The notes under the pieces: generated by a model
The model's input: only the letters and a program-made list of their open reading frames with translations
The model's database searches: none
Told to the model about the DNA's origin: nothing
Part shown: piece by piece, positions 52,244 through 62,600 of the stretch
How positions within the stretch are numbered: position 1 is the stretch's first letter
How the letters are laid out: each line of letters opens with the position of its first letter
Made by a program: the position numbers and the translations under genes
Assembly: GCF_000184745.1 (NCBI RefSeq)
Contig: NC_014931.1
Span: 1,798,001-1,862,000, forward strand
DNA: 64,000 bases
Direction: 5' to 3'
Source of the DNA: Variovorax paradoxus EPS
GTDB taxonomy: Bacteria; Pseudomonadota; Gammaproteobacteria; Burkholderiales; Burkholderiaceae_C

Positions 52244-52807
52244 ATGCACCCTCACGTCCTGCAACTTGATATTCAGGGCACGCCGCAAGCCTGGATTTCG
52301 CTGGAGCAGGCGGTGCTGCACTACGCCACCGGATCGGTCGCGTGGGAAGACGGCGACCTGCCGCTGGCCACGCTGCGCGGCGGTTTCAACGTCGCGCGTG
52401 GCGTGCAGTCGCGCATCGAAGTGGCGCCCATCATCGCGCTGCGTGGCGCATCGAAGATCAACCTGTTCGACGTGGTGCCCGGTGTCACCAAGGGCAAGCT
52501 GGTGCGTCGCGACCGCCACACCTGCGCGTACTGCGCGGGCGTGTTCCACGAGCGCGATCTGCAATGCGAGCACGTGATGCCCGAATCGCGCGGCGGTCCG
52601 TGGGCTTGGACCAACCTGGTGAGCGCGTGCGCCGTCTGCAACAACAGGAAGGCCGCACGCACGCCGGAGGAAGCCGGCATGCCGCTGGTCTATCTTCCCT
52701 ACGTGCCGAGCCGCTTCGAGAGCTTCCTGCTCGAAGGCCGCAACATCCGCGCAGACGTGCACGAGTGGCTGGCGAGGCGGCTGCCCAAGGGCTCGCGGCT
52801 TCAGTGA
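52244..52807 (+). CDS. HNH endonuclease
   Basis: This 187-aa HNH/HNH_5-type nuclease has zinc-finger pair C-x2-C (CAYCAGVF) and a second pair ACAVCNNRK. They flank the catalytic EHVMPESRGGPWAWTNLV, where the His of EH is the general base. The downstream RTPEEAGMPLVYLPYVPS is a conserved family tail. The ATG at 52244 has AAAGGAGG at about 52227-52234. The family is widespread and related to McrA-like nucleases, but its natural substrate is not settled. It is followed by a good terminator, and its neighbours are two unusual tRNA genes rather than a restriction system. Confidence 0.9.
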   Translation: MHPHVLQLDIQGTPQAWISLEQAVLHYATGSVAWEDGDLPLATLRGGFNVARGVQSRIEVAPIIALRGASKINLFDVVPGVTKGKLVRRDRHTCAYCAGVFHERDLQCEHVMPESRGGPWAWTNLVSACAVCNNRKAARTPEEAGMPLVYLPYVPSRFESFLLEGRNIRADVHEWLARRLPKGSRLQ

Positions 52808-52846
52808 GAGGGGGTTTTGCTGTGCTTTGGCTCGTCCCTCAAGAAA

Positions 52847-52876
52847 AAAGCCCGCTGCCTTTGGACAGCGGGCTTT
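52847..52876 (+). terminator. Intrinsic terminator after the HNH gene
   Basis: AAAGCCCGCTG (52847-52857) and CAGCGGGCTTT (52866-52876) form an 11-bp stem with an 8-nt loop. An A-run lies before it and a short T-run forms its end, so it may also end the leftward small gene at 52897. Confidence 0.88.
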
Positions 52877-52896
52877 CTATTGTGCGGATGTGGTGT

Positions 52897-53139
52897 TCAG
52901 CGTCCGACGCCGAAGAATCGATAGGCGATCACCCCTGCAGCCGCGATGCCGCCAACGATGATGCAGAGCACTTTGGTGACCCGACCATTGCCGCGTCTGG
53001 AGCGGCCCCAGTGCTCCGGCCCGATCAGGTCGATGGGGACGGTGGGTTTGCCTATGTCGGAAGCCTTTTCCATGGAAGAAATATAGCGCAGGCCGGAAAT
53101 CACTTTGCCCGGTCGGTGGATTGTGTTGTCGTCGGACAT
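52897..53139 (-). CDS. Small hypothetical protein with C-terminal membrane anchor
   Basis: This product of about 80 aa (MSDDNTIHRPGK...) has a polar N-terminal region, EHWGRSRRGNGR, then a single hydrophobic segment VTKVLCIIVGGIAAAGVIAY near the C-terminus and a short basic end. This suggests a tail-anchored inner-membrane peptide. No family is recognised. The start is uncertain: a GTG at 53151 and an ATG at 53073 are in frame, and none has a clear ribosome-binding site. It is convergent with the HNH gene and shares its terminator region. Confidence 0.45.
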   Translation of the reverse strand: MSDDNTIHRPGKVISGLRYISSMEKASDIGKPTVPIDLIGPEHWGRSRRGNGRVTKVLCIIVGGIAAAGVIAYRFFGVGR

Positions 53140-53173
53140 TGCCGATTGCACTGGATCGAGGAGGGCAAAAAAT

Positions 53174-53191
53174 AACCCGCCGAAGCGGGTT
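53174..53191 (-). terminator. Orphan intrinsic terminator, best on the minus strand
   Basis: AACCCGC and GCGGGTT enclose a 4-nt loop (TTCG when read leftward), followed on the minus strand by ATTTTTTG. It stands just upstream of the small leftward gene, with no clear leftward gene feeding it from 53192-53345. Confidence 0.6.
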
Positions 53192-53345
53192 CAACGAGCT
53201 TTTTTGCTTCGATGTGATGTCCCTGAAGTCCTGGTTGTTGTGCTGTGTGACAGCGGGTACAAGATGCCATGTCACGCACCGCACTTCATGGATACGGGGC
53301 GCCGTCGGCCGAAGCCGCCATTTGTAAATGTGAAATAGTGCATAT

Positions 53346-53753
53346 ATGAACCACGAAATCATCCTTGAGAGCCTGACCCGCGCACTTGAAAGCTGGATTC
53401 GCCATGCCTCGGCGGACCAGCTCTGGCAGGTGCATCAGGCCGGCGGGCTTGGTGCCTCCATTCACATGGACGGCGACATCGTCCGGGCGCGCGTCGCGCT
53501 CGGCGAGCCGCGCAATGCGCTGTCGGACATCGGCAAGACGGATGGGCGACTGCCTGTCACCGAGGCATTTCTCGGCAAGAGCATCGCGGCCTGGGGCACG
53601 CCACCGCCGCAAGGCAGCCCTGAGCGGGAGCAATGGTTCCTGTCGAACGAACTGGCACAGACGCATGCACGGCAGTACCTGATGGCGGAAGTCGGCGAGA
53701 AGCGCGATGTGCTCGCGCGCTTTGTCGAAGACTGGATTGAGCGCCAAGGCTGA
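53346..53753 (+). CDS. Hypothetical protein (135 aa)
   Basis: This 135-aa protein starts MNHEIILESLTRALESWIRH. It is mostly charged helix with a short strand-rich centre (GASIHMDGDIVRARVALG) and C-terminal LARFVEDWIERQG. There is no signal peptide, membrane span or known motif. Codon use and GC at third positions look like the rest of the chromosome, supporting a real gene. It is monocistronic, ends 37 bp before a strong bidirectional terminator and is convergent with tRNA-Lys. I do not recognise it. Confidence 0.65.
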   Translation: MNHEIILESLTRALESWIRHASADQLWQVHQAGGLGASIHMDGDIVRARVALGEPRNALSDIGKTDGRLPVTEAFLGKSIAAWGTPPPQGSPEREQWFLSNELAQTHARQYLMAEVGEKRDVLARFVEDWIERQG

Positions 53754-53790
53754 GCGAGAGCGCCGTGATCGTGATGTCGGCGGGCAAATA

Positions 53791-53825
53791 AAAAAGCCTG
53801 CTACCGGTGAGGTAGCAGGCTTTTT
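53791..53825. terminator. Strong bidirectional intrinsic terminator
   Basis: A perfect 15-bp stem, AAAAAGCCTGCTACC with GGTAGCAGGCTTTTT around a GGTGA loop, ends both the rightward 135-aa gene and the leftward tRNA-Lys transcript. Confidence 0.93.
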
Positions 53826-53845
53826 CAGCGTTTCCGCCATGTTGG

Positions 53846-53921
53846 TGGTGGGCCCTGAGTGACTCGAACACTCGACCTACGGATTAAGAGTCCGCTGCTC
53901 TACCAACTGAGCTAAGAGCCC
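53846..53921 (-). tRNA. tRNA-Lys (anticodon CTT)
   Basis: Read leftward, the 76-nt cloverleaf has acceptor GGGCTCT/AGGGCCC, D arm GCTC/GAGC and anticodon stem GCGGA/TCCGT with loop CTCTTAA (anticodon CTT, reads AAG). The T loop is TTCGAGT, the discriminator is A and CCA is encoded at 53846-53848. It looks like an ordinary chromosomal tRNA and is followed by the terminator at 53791-53825. Confidence 0.93.
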
Positions 53922-54063
53922 CTGCGCTGTAAGCGACTAGCGTTTTCAGGCAAGACCACGAGTATATCCCAGAATTTTCCGGTGTCCAAAAAAATTGTGA
54001 ACCGCGGCGTTAGGATGCGCCACCGACGGGGCCATGCCCCTCCTCAATCAGGAGCATTTTCTT

Positions 54064-54774
54064 ATGAGCGATGCAAACACCACGCCCCATGTTGTGATCA
54101 CCGGCGCTGCGGGCGCGCTGGGTCGTGCCGTGGCGCAGCACTTCCTTGAGCAAGGCGCACGCCTTGCATTGGTCGATCACCATGTCGGTCGATTGGCCGA
54201 GGTCTTTCCGGGCCTCGACAACTCGCAGCATCTGCTGCTCGCGGGCGACGTGACCTCGGCGCCCGACATGGCCGAGTTGCTGACCGGCCAGGTGCTCAAG
54301 GCCTTCGGCCGTGTCGACGCGCTCGTGCACATCGCTGGCGGCTTCGAGATGGGCGAGGCGACGCATGCGCTGTCGCGCGCAAGCTGGGATCGCATGATGA
54401 ATCTCAATGCGTGGTCGTTCGTCGCAGTGACGCAAGCCGTGCTGCCCTCGATGATCGAACGCAAGAGCGGCCGCATCGTCGCGGTGACGGCAAAAGTGGC
54501 GGCGCGCGGCGTGCCGGCAATGGCGGCGTACATCGCATCGAAGAGCGCATTGCAGCGCCTGGTGGAAGCGATGGCGGCCGAAGCCGCACCGCACGGCGTC
54601 AGCGTGAACAGCGTCGCGCCGAGCGTGCTGGACACACCAGCGAATCGCCAGGCGATGCCCGATGCCAATCCGGCCGAGTGGGTGTCGACGTCGGTCGCGG
54701 CGCAGACCATCGGCTTCCTCGCATCGCCCGCCGCCGCGGCGTTACATGGCCAACACCTGACGCTTGATACCTGA
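54064..54774 (+). CDS. SDR family NAD(P)-dependent oxidoreductase
   Basis: This 236-aa short-chain dehydrogenase has cofactor loop TGAAGALGRAV (GxxxGxG-type). IAGG stands where NNAG is expected. The catalytic region VTAKVAARGVPAMAAYIASK keeps Y-x3-K but has Thr/Ala where the active-site Ser is usual. Activity is therefore less certain than for classical members. The start ATG 54064 has AGGAG upstream, inside a small CTCCT-CAATC-AGGAG inverted repeat that could partly mask it. It stands alone between tRNA-Lys and tRNA-Ala and ends just before a bidirectional terminator. Confidence 0.83.
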   Translation: MSDANTTPHVVITGAAGALGRAVAQHFLEQGARLALVDHHVGRLAEVFPGLDNSQHLLLAGDVTSAPDMAELLTGQVLKAFGRVDALVHIAGGFEMGEATHALSRASWDRMMNLNAWSFVAVTQAVLPSMIERKSGRIVAVTAKVAARGVPAMAAYIASKSALQRLVEAMAAEAAPHGVSVNSVAPSVLDTPANRQAMPDANPAEWVSTSVAAQTIGFLASPAAAALHGQHLTLDT

Positions 54775-54789
54775 GCGCCAAAAAGAAAA

Positions 54790-54814
54790 GGCCTTGGCGA
54801 TTGCCAAGGCCCTT
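54790..54814. terminator. Bidirectional terminator between the SDR gene and tRNA-Ala
   Basis: GGCCTTGGC (54790-54798) and GCCAAGGCC (54803-54811) enclose a GATT loop. T-rich sequence follows on both strands. It serves the rightward SDR gene and the leftward tRNA-Ala. Confidence 0.88.
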
Positions 54815-54824
54815 TCAAATCGGT

Positions 54825-54900
<76 letters not shown>

Positions 54901-54998
54901 AACACGGCGTAAATTCTAACCAGACTCCCGTCTCGCCGCACGTGGTGTCGTGCCAAGATTCGCGCCCCGCAAACCAAGAACACAAGAGCAGCAACCGC

Positions 54999-55865
54999 AT
55001 GGCCTCGTACGACCCCGCCTGGCTGGAAGGCATGTACAACAACCTCGCGCGGGTGAAAAACCACCCCGTGTATTTCGAGCGCTGGACGCGCGAATCGGCG
55101 GCGGTGCGCGACGCCTTGCCCGGCCGGATCGATCTTCGCTACGGCGACGGTTCGAACGAAACACTCGACATTTTTCCGGCGCCGATCCCCGACGCGCCGG
55201 TCCTGGTCTTCATCCACGGCGGTTACTGGCGTGCGATGGACAAGAGCCAGCACTCCTTCATCGCGCCGTCGTTCAACGACCGCGGCATCTGTGTCGTCGT
55301 GCCCAACTACGCGCTGTGTCCCGGACCGGTCGAGGCGCCCGTCACCGTGCCGGGCATCCTCATGCAGGTGGTGCGTGCGCTCGAGTGGACCTGGCGCCAC
55401 GTAGCGGCCTATGGCGGCGATCCTTCGCGCATCACCGTCGCGGGTCATTCGGCCGGCGGCCACATGGCGGCGGCGCTGCTGGCGTGCGACTGGAAAGCGG
55501 TCGCGCCCGATCTGCCCATGCAGTTGGTGCGCAACGCGCTCTCGATCTCGGGCCTCTACGACCTGCGGCCACTGCAACACACACCGTTCCTGGAGCACAC
55601 GCTGAAGCTGACCGATGCCGACGCCCGTCGTGCGAGCCCTGCGCTCTGGCCAGCACCGCCGCGCGGCCAACTCTATGCAGTCGCCGGGGGAGAAGAGAGC
55701 CCGGAATTCATCCGCCACAACACGATGATCCGCAACGCCTGGGGCCGCAACGCCGTGCCGGTGTGCGAGGTGCTCCCGGGCCTTGATCACTTCAGCGTGG
55801 TCGACGCATTCGCCGACCCGGCCCACGCGCTGCACCGCCACGCGGTGCAACTGCTCGAGGCCTGA
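54999..55865 (+). CDS. Alpha/beta hydrolase, arylformamidase-like
   Basis: This 288-aa alpha/beta hydrolase has oxyanion motif FIHGGYWRAMDK (HGGYW, typical of animal- and yeast-type kynurenine formamidase). The nucleophile elbow is AGHSAGGHMAAALL, and the C-terminal LPGLDHFSVVDAF supplies the catalytic His. The intact Ser-Asp-His layout contrasts with the degenerate hydrolase at 23663-24463. Likely activity is hydrolysis of an aryl formamide or related ester, as in tryptophan breakdown, but no kyn genes are beside it. The start ATG at 54999 (MASYDPAW) is chosen from homologue-like N-terminus. It is convergent with guaC. Confidence 0.86.
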   Translation: MASYDPAWLEGMYNNLARVKNHPVYFERWTRESAAVRDALPGRIDLRYGDGSNETLDIFPAPIPDAPVLVFIHGGYWRAMDKSQHSFIAPSFNDRGICVVVPNYALCPGPVEAPVTVPGILMQVVRALEWTWRHVAAYGGDPSRITVAGHSAGGHMAAALLACDWKAVAPDLPMQLVRNALSISGLYDLRPLQHTPFLEHTLKLTDADARRASPALWPAPPRGQLYAVAGGEESPEFIRHNTMIRNAWGRNAVPVCEVLPGLDHFSVVDAFADPAHALHRHAVQLLEA

Positions 55866-55889
55866 CCGAGACGGCCCGGGGCAGGGCGC

Positions 55890-56867
55890 TTACATCAGCA
55901 GGTGTTCGCCCTCGTTGGCGCCGCCCAGCGTGACGTAGTTGACCTTGCGGATGTCCATCAGCGTGCGGCCGCCCGCGTAGCTGATCGAGCTCTGCACGTC
56001 CTGCTCCATCTCGACCAGCGTGTCGGCCAGCTTGCCCTTGATGGGCTCGAGGATGCGCTTGCCCTCGACGTGCTTGTACTCGCCCTTGTTGAAGTCGCTG
56101 GCCGAGCCGTAGTACTCCTTGAAGAGCGTGCCGTCCACGTCCACCGTCTTGCCCGGCGACTCTTCGTGGCCCGCGAACAGCGAGCCGATCATCACCATCG
56201 AGGCGCCAAAACGCACGCTCTTCGCGATGTCGCCGTGGTCACGGATGCCGCCGTCCGCAATGATCGGCTTGGTCGCCACGCGCGCGCACCACTTGAGCGC
56301 CGACAGCTGCCAGCCACCCGTGCCGAAGCCGGTTTTGAGCTTGGTGATGCAGACCTTGCCCGGGCCGATGCCCACCTTGGTTGCGTCCGCCCCCCAGTTC
56401 TCCAGGTCGATCACTGCTTCGGGTGTGCCGACGTTGCCGGCGATCACGAAGGCCTTCGGCAGCTTCTCCTTGAGGTAGCCGATCATGTTCTTCACGCTGT
56501 CGGCATGGCCGTGCGCGATGTCGATCGTGATGTATTCGGGAACGAGGCCCTGTTCCACCAGTTGGTCGACGGTCTCGTAGTCGGGCTTCTTCACGCCGAG
56601 CGAGATCGAGGCGAACACGCCCTTGCCCTGCATCTCCTTGACGAACTTCACGTTGTCCAGGTCGAAGCGATGCATCACGTAGAAGTAGCCGTTCTGCGCG
56701 AGCCACAGGCAGATCGACTCGTCGACCACCGTCTTCATGTTGGCCGGCACCACCGGCAGGCGGAACGTGCGTTCGCCCAGCGTGACGCTGGCGTCGCATT
56801 CCGAGCGGCTCTCCACGCGGCACTTGCGGGGGAGCAAAAGGATGTTGTCGTAATCGAAAATCTGCAT
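55890..56867 (-). CDS. guaC: GMP reductase
   Basis: GuaC reduces GMP to IMP and ammonia with NADPH, returning guanine nucleotides to the common purine pool. The 325-aa TIM barrel lacks the CBS insert of IMP dehydrogenase. It shows [20 protein letters not shown] at the N-terminus, [14 protein letters not shown], the catalytic-Cys loop [18 protein letters not shown], and [20 protein letters not shown]. The start at 56865-56867 is preceded by AGGAG. An intrinsic terminator is placed about 95 bases upstream of the start on the same strand, suggesting leader attenuation. Confidence 0.95.
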   Translation of the reverse strand: MQIFDYDNILLLPRKCRVESRSECDASVTLGERTFRLPVVPANMKTVVDESICLWLAQNGYFYVMHRFDLDNVKFVKEMQGKGVFASISLGVKKPDYETVDQLVEQGLVPEYITIDIAHGHADSVKNMIGYLKEKLPKAFVIAGNVGTPEAVIDLENWGADATKVGIGPGKVCITKLKTGFGTGGWQLSALKWCARVATKPIIADGGIRDHGDIAKSVRFGASMVMIGSLFAGHEESPGKTVDVDGTLFKEYYGSASDFNKGEYKHVEGKRILEPIKGKLADTLVEMEQDVQSSISYAGGRTLMDIRKVNYVTLGGANEGEHLLM

Positions 56868-56957
56868 GACCAGGCTCCTGAAAGGAATCGTTGAAAGAAA
56901 CGAATGAGCGCTTGGTCCGGCCGGTCTTCGCGGTGCGTCTCGAAAAGAAAACGCCCA

Positions 56958-56990
56958 CAAAAAACCGGGCGCAAGAATCTTGGGCCCGGT
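56958..56990 (-). terminator. Intrinsic terminator in the apparent guaC leader
   Basis: On the minus strand ACCGGGC pairs with GCCCGGT, and the inner CAAG pairs with CTTG, around an ATT loop; a run of six T follows. The structure lies between the divergent uvrD start and guaC, so a transcript reading leftward into guaC would meet it about 95 nt before the guaC ATG. Only about 80 bp remain upstream for its promoter. Confidence 0.7.
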
Positions 56991-57073
56991 GATTGATTTT
57001 ACGCGGGGTCCCGAAGGCAGGTCTTCCAGTTCTTCGTATAACCCGCATACGCGGTGGTTTCTACAATCGGAGG

Positions 57074-59500
57074 ATGTTGTTTAACGATCCTGCGGCTGAT
57101 GCCAACCCCTCGGAACTGCCACTGCTGCAGAACCTGAACCCGGAGCAGCGCGCTGCGGTCACCCTGCCCCAGGGCAATGCGCTCATCCTCGCGGGCGCCG
57201 GTTCCGGCAAGACACGAGTGCTCACCACCCGCATCGCCTGGCTGCTCCAGACCGGCCAGGTCTCCGCCGGCGGCATCCTCGCCGTGACTTTCACCAACAA
57301 GGCCGCCAAGGAAATGATGACGCGGCTGACGGCGATCCTGCCGGTTAACGTGCGCGGCATGTGGATCGGCACCTTCCACGGCCTGTGCAACCGCCTCCTG
57401 CGCGCGCACTGGAAGCTCGCCAACCTGCCTTCGACCTTCCAGATCCTCGACACGCAAGACCAGCTCTCGGCCATCAAGCGACTGATGAAGCAGTTCAACG
57501 TCGACGACGAGCGCTTTCCCGCCAAGCAGACCCAGTGGTTCATCGCCGGCGCCAAGGAAGACGGCCTGCGTCCGAAGGACGTGGAGATCCGCAGCGACGA
57601 CGACCGCAAGAAGGTCGAGCTCTACCAGCTCTACGAAGAGCAGTGCCAGCGCGAAGGCGTGGTCGATTTCGGCGAGCTCATGCTGCGCAGCTACGAACTG
57701 CTGCGCGACAACGACCCGGTGCGCGAGCACTACCAGCGGCGCTTTCGCCACATCCTGATCGACGAGTTCCAGGACACCAACCGCCTGCAGTACGCGTGGA
57801 TCAAGATGCTCTCGGGCAACACGGTCGGCGGGCAGTTCACCCCGAACCCGAACAACAGCGTGATCGCGGTGGGCGACGACGACCAGAGCATCTACGCCTT
57901 TCGCGGCGCGCGCGTGGGCAACATGGCCGACTTCGTGCGCGAGTTCGACGTGCAGCACCAGATCAAGCTGGAGCAGAACTACCGCAGCTACAGCAACATC
58001 CTCGACTCGGCCAACGAGCTCATCAGCCACAACAAGAAGCGCCTGGGCAAGAACCTGCGCACCGACCAGGGCCCGGGCGAGCCGGTGCGCGTGTACGAGT
58101 CGCCCACCGACCTCGCCGAGGCGCAGTGGATGGTCGAGGAAATGCGCCAGCTCGTGCGCGACGGCTTCGACAGGAAAGAGATTGCGGTGCTCTACCGCAG
58201 CAACGCGCAGAGCCGGGTGATCGAAACCGCGCTCTTCAATGCCTCGGTGCCGTACCGCGTGTATGGCGGCCTGCGCTTCTTCGAGCGCGCCGAAATCAAG
58301 CACGCGCTGGCCTACCTGCGCCTCCTGGAGAACAAGGACGACGACACCAGTTTCCTGCGCGTCGTCAACTTCCCGCCCCGAGGCATCGGCGCGCGCACGC
58401 TCGAAACCCTGCAGGACGCGGCGCGCGCGGCGGGGCGTTCGCTGCACGATGCGGTCAGCGTCGTCGGCGGCAAGGCGGGCGCGAACCTCACCGGCTTCGT
58501 CGCCAAGATCGACGTGCTGCGGGAGCAGACCCAGGGCGTGAGCCTGCGCGAGATCATCGAGTTGGTGCTCGACCACAGCGGCCTCGTCGAGCACTACAAG
58601 GCCGATCGCGAAGGCGCCGACCGCCTCGAGAACTTGGACGAACTGGTGAACGCGGCCGAGAGCTTCGTCACGCAGGAAGGCTTCGGCCGCGATGCGGTGG
58701 CGCTGCCGGTCGACGAATTGCGCCAGTCGCCCGCGAGCCAGGGCATCGATCCGACCCGCCCGGTGCTCGACGAGCCGCTCGCACCCGACGCCGAGACCGG
58801 TGAAACGCTGAGCCCGCTGGCCGCGTTCCTCACGCACGCCGCGCTCGAATCGGGCGACAACCAGGCGCAGGCCGGCCAGGACGCGGTGCAGCTCATGACG
58901 GTGCACGCCGCCAAGGGCCTGGAGTTCGACTGCGTATTCATCACCGGCATGGAAGAGGGCCTGTTCCCGCACGAGAACTCGATGAGCGACTTCGAGAGCC
59001 TCGAGGAAGAGCGCCGCCTGATGTACGTGGCGATCACGCGCGCCCGCAAGCGTCTCTACCTGAGCCATTCGCAGACGCGCATGCTGCACGGGCAGACCCG
59101 CTACAACGTCAAGAGCCGCTTCTTCGATGAGCTGCCCGAAGGGGCGCTCAAGTGGCTCACGCCCAAGAACCAGGGCTTCACGCCATCGGCCTTCGGCTAC
59201 GGCGGCGGCTACGGGAGCACGCGCGGCGGCAGCGGCGGCTACAGCGGTGGAAGCAGCGGATATGGAGGCGGTGGCTATGGCGGCAGCAAGGACACCTTCG
59301 CCAGCCCGCCGGTGCCACCGCAGAAGACTGCACCGTCGCATGGCCTGCGCTCGGGCATGCAGGTGTTCCACAACAAGTTCGGCGAGGGCACGGTGCTGGC
59401 CCTCGAAGGCACGGGCGACGACGCGCGCGCGCAGGTCAAGTTCACGCGGCACGGCGTGAAGTGGCTGGCGCTGTCGGTGGCCAAGCTCACGCCAGTCTGA
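57074..59500 (+). CDS. uvrD: ATP-dependent DNA helicase UvrD/PcrA (helicase II)
   Basis: This 808-aa superfamily 1A 3'-5' helicase acts in nucleotide excision and mismatch repair. Motifs in order are Walker A AGAGSGKT (about 40-47), Ia [55 protein letters not shown] and [19 protein letters not shown] Gly/Ser/Tyr-rich linker (about 700-745) precedes a C-terminal Tudor-like domain ([16 protein letters not shown]). The ATG at 57074 directly follows GGAGG with no spacer and stands at -10-box distance from TACAAT (57062-57067), so a leaderless mRNA is possible. Confidence 0.95.
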   Translation: MLFNDPAADANPSELPLLQNLNPEQRAAVTLPQGNALILAGAGSGKTRVLTTRIAWLLQTGQVSAGGILAVTFTNKAAKEMMTRLTAILPVNVRGMWIGTFHGLCNRLLRAHWKLANLPSTFQILDTQDQLSAIKRLMKQFNVDDERFPAKQTQWFIAGAKEDGLRPKDVEIRSDDDRKKVELYQLYEEQCQREGVVDFGELMLRSYELLRDNDPVREHYQRRFRHILIDEFQDTNRLQYAWIKMLSGNTVGGQFTPNPNNSVIAVGDDDQSIYAFRGARVGNMADFVREFDVQHQIKLEQNYRSYSNILDSANELISHNKKRLGKNLRTDQGPGEPVRVYESPTDLAEAQWMVEEMRQLVRDGFDRKEIAVLYRSNAQSRVIETALFNASVPYRVYGGLRFFERAEIKHALAYLRLLENKDDDTSFLRVVNFPPRGIGARTLETLQDAARAAGRSLHDAVSVVGGKAGANLTGFVAKIDVLREQTQGVSLREIIELVLDHSGLVEHYKADREGADRLENLDELVNAAESFVTQEGFGRDAVALPVDELRQSPASQGIDPTRPVLDEPLAPDAETGETLSPLAAFLTHAALESGDNQAQAGQDAVQLMTVHAAKGLEFDCVFITGMEEGLFPHENSMSDFESLEEERRLMYVAITRARKRLYLSHSQTRMLHGQTRYNVKSRFFDELPEGALKWLTPKNQGFTPSAFGYGGGYGSTRGGSGGYSGGSSGYGGGGYGGSKDTFASPPVPPQKTAPSHGLRSGMQVFHNKFGEGTVLALEGTGDDARAQVKFTRHGVKWLALSVAKLTPV

Positions 59501-59607
59501 GGCTGCTACTAAACCTATAGCTGACAGCATAGGCCGGGCGGGCGTCAGCCCGGTTTTTCCGGGATCAGCCGTACACTCCGGACTCGCCAAAACAAGGGGA
59601 GTCGGGG

Positions 59608-62600
59608 ATGTGGTTCATAGGCATGATGGCCGGCCTGTTCATTGGGGCGCTGTTCGAATCGGTGCCTGTGGCGCTGGTTCTCGCGCTCGTTGGCGCGTTT
59701 GCGTTCGCCAAGCTGTTCGGCAAGAAGAAAAAGGGCGAACCGCAGCGCACCGAAGCTGAGGGCGGCTTGCCGAATGGCCGCGTCGCCGTTACGCCGGCCG
59801 CGACAGCACCCGCAGGCGGCGTGCTGAAGCTGCAGCAGCGAGTGACAGAACTCGAGGAGCGCGTCAGCCAACTCGAACGCCGGCTCGCGCAGGGCGCTAG
59901 CGATGTAGCCGTCGTCCCGACGGCAGCCGCGCCAATCGGCGACCTCGCCACCTCCATGGCCAGCACGCCGGTTGCGGAGTCGCCTTCGCTGCCGCTGGCT
60001 CAACCTGCGGCGGCACAAGCTGCCGAGATGACGCGGCCCCGCATCGCCACCATGCAGGTCCCGCGCCCCGTCGTCGTTGCCGAGAAGCCGGTTGCAGAAG
60101 CGCCGGTCCCGCCCGCAGCAACCGTCGCTCCCGCCGCAGAAAAACCCGTCGCGCCACGCGCACCTGAGCCCGTTGTCACACCCACGCCGCAGGTCGCGGT
60201 GCCGCCGCTGGTTCGCCGTCCACCCCCGCCGCCTCCGCCACCACCGGTCCCGCTGCGCGACCGCCTGCCCGCACCGATCGCCAACCTGATCTTCGGCGGC
60301 AACATGCTGGTGAAGCTCGGCGTGCTGATCCTGTTTCTCGGCCTCGCCTTCCTGCTGCGCTACACGGCTGAACGCGTCACCGTGCCGATCGAGCTGCGCT
60401 ACGCCGCAGTCGCCCTGGTGGGTGCGGGCCTGCTGGTGCTGGGCTGGCTGCTGCGCCACAAGCGCGCGGGCTATGCGCTGATATTGCAGGGCGCCGGCAT
60501 CGGCGTCTTCTATCTCACGACGCTCGCGGCGATGAAGCTCAGCGGCCTGCTGCCGGCCAGCGTGGGCTTCGCGTTTTTGTTCGGCGTGGCGGTGCTCAGC
60601 GCTGCGCTCGCGGTGCTGCAGAACGCGCCCTTGCTCGCCATCGTCGCCGCGCTCGAAGGCTTCGCGGCGCCGGTGCTGGCATCGACCGGCTCCAATCAGC
60701 CGGTCGGCCTCTTCACCTACCTGCTGGTGCTCGACGTGGGCATCGTGCTGATCGCGTGGTTCAAGGCCTGGCGCGTACTCAACCTGATCGGCTTCGTGGG
60801 CACCTTCACGCTGGCGGCCGGCTGGGCGCACAAGTACTACACCGACGACCAGTACGGCATCGTGCAGCCGTTCCTCATCGTGTTCTTCCTGCTGTTCACC
60901 GCCATCGGCTTGTTCTTCGCGCGCCGCACGCTGTTCGATGCGCCAGTGCAGCCTGCGCAGCCGCTGGCCACGCGCGCACTCGACACGCTGCGCCGCGCAG
61001 GCCGTGTCGACAGCTCTCTGGTGTTCGGCACGCCGATGGTCGCCTTCGGCATGCAGTACCTGTTGATGCATCCGTGGACATACGGCGCCGCCTTCTCGGC
61101 GATGGCGCTCTCGGCCTTCTACCTCGTGATGGGCCGGCTGGTGTTCGCCACGCAGCCCAAGGGACTGGCGCTGCTGGCGGAGGCCTACGCCATCGCCGGC
61201 GTGATCTTCGGCACGCTCGCGATTCCGCTCGGCCTCGAAGGGCAGTGGACCGGCGCGGCGTGGGCGGTCGAGGCGGCCGGCATGTACTGGCTGGGTGCGC
61301 GGCAGGGGCGTGTCTATGCGCGGGCCTTCTCGTTCCTGGTGTTCGCCGGCGCCGTGTGGAAGCTGCTCGAAGCCACGCAGGTCGATGGGGCCGCCGGGCA
61401 TCCGCTGCTGCAGGGCTCGGTGATCGGCCCGCTGCTGGTGGCGGCGAGTGCCTTCGCGATGTGGGCCATGCACCGCCGCGCCAAGCTCGATGAAGGCGAC
61501 AGCCTCGAAGCCATCGTCGGCAGCGCCTTGCCGTGGCTCGGCATGGCCGCGCTCACGCTGCTCTTGTGGCAGTGGTTCACACCGGCGTGGGCTGCGGCGG
61601 CGACGGCCGTGCTCGCATCGGTCACCTTCGCGGTTGCCGTGCGTTTCGCGCTGCTGCCGCTCACCTACGTGAGCTTCGGCATGCAGGCGCTGGCGGTGGC
61701 GGGCTTCGTCGCCACGCTGCACCGCACGGGCGATGGACTCGACGCCGGGCAGGCGCTCCAAAGCGGCTGGCAGGGCGCCGCGGCCGCCTGCCTCATCGCG
61801 CTCAGCGTGCTCGGCAGCGCGGCCTGGTCGATGCTGCAGGCGCACCGCGCGGCACTCGCGCGCGGCGTGCAGCCGGTGTGGTCTGTCGGCAATGTGGTGG
61901 GCGTGATCGCGGGCGTGGGCCTGCTGCACTTGGCGATGCTGTTCCAGATCAGCCTCGCCCAAGCCGCGCTGCTGTGGCCGCTGACTGCCACTGTCGTGCT
62001 GTGGGTGGCGCTGCGCATGGCGCACCTGCCGCTCGCGGCGTTCGCGGGCGTGCTGCATGCGGTCTCGGCGATTCTCTTCGTCATGCTGGCGGAGATGGGC
62101 GGCGACATGCGCATGCTGCGTCCCGCCTTCGGGCATCTTGGCTTCTGGACGCCGCTGGTGATGGGTCTCACGGCACTGCTGGCCGGCGACTGGCTGCGCG
62201 ACGAAGCGCGGCCACGCGCGGGCGAGCCTGGCGGTGTGGCGCGCAAGCGCTGGGTCAACGCATGGTGTGCCCTTCCCGCGGTGCTGTGGACGCCGGTGGT
62301 CTGGGGCCTGTTCTGGTGGCTCTTCGGCGCGCTGGACGAAAGCGTCCGGGTGCTGAACCTCCACGCGCTGGCGAGCCGCGTGCCCGCGGTCGCGATGGCG
62401 GTGGTGCTCGTGACTTCCGTGCTGTCGGCGCTCGTGGCACACCGGCGCGACTGGTCGCAACTCGGCCGGGCGACGCTCGCCACGCTGCCCGGCTTCGGCC
62501 TGATCGCCGCCTACGGCATCGCGGGTGGGCTGACGCTGTTCTACGTGCCGTCGAGCGCGCTCGGCTGGATCGCCTGGCCGCTGGCGCTCGCGTGGCACCT

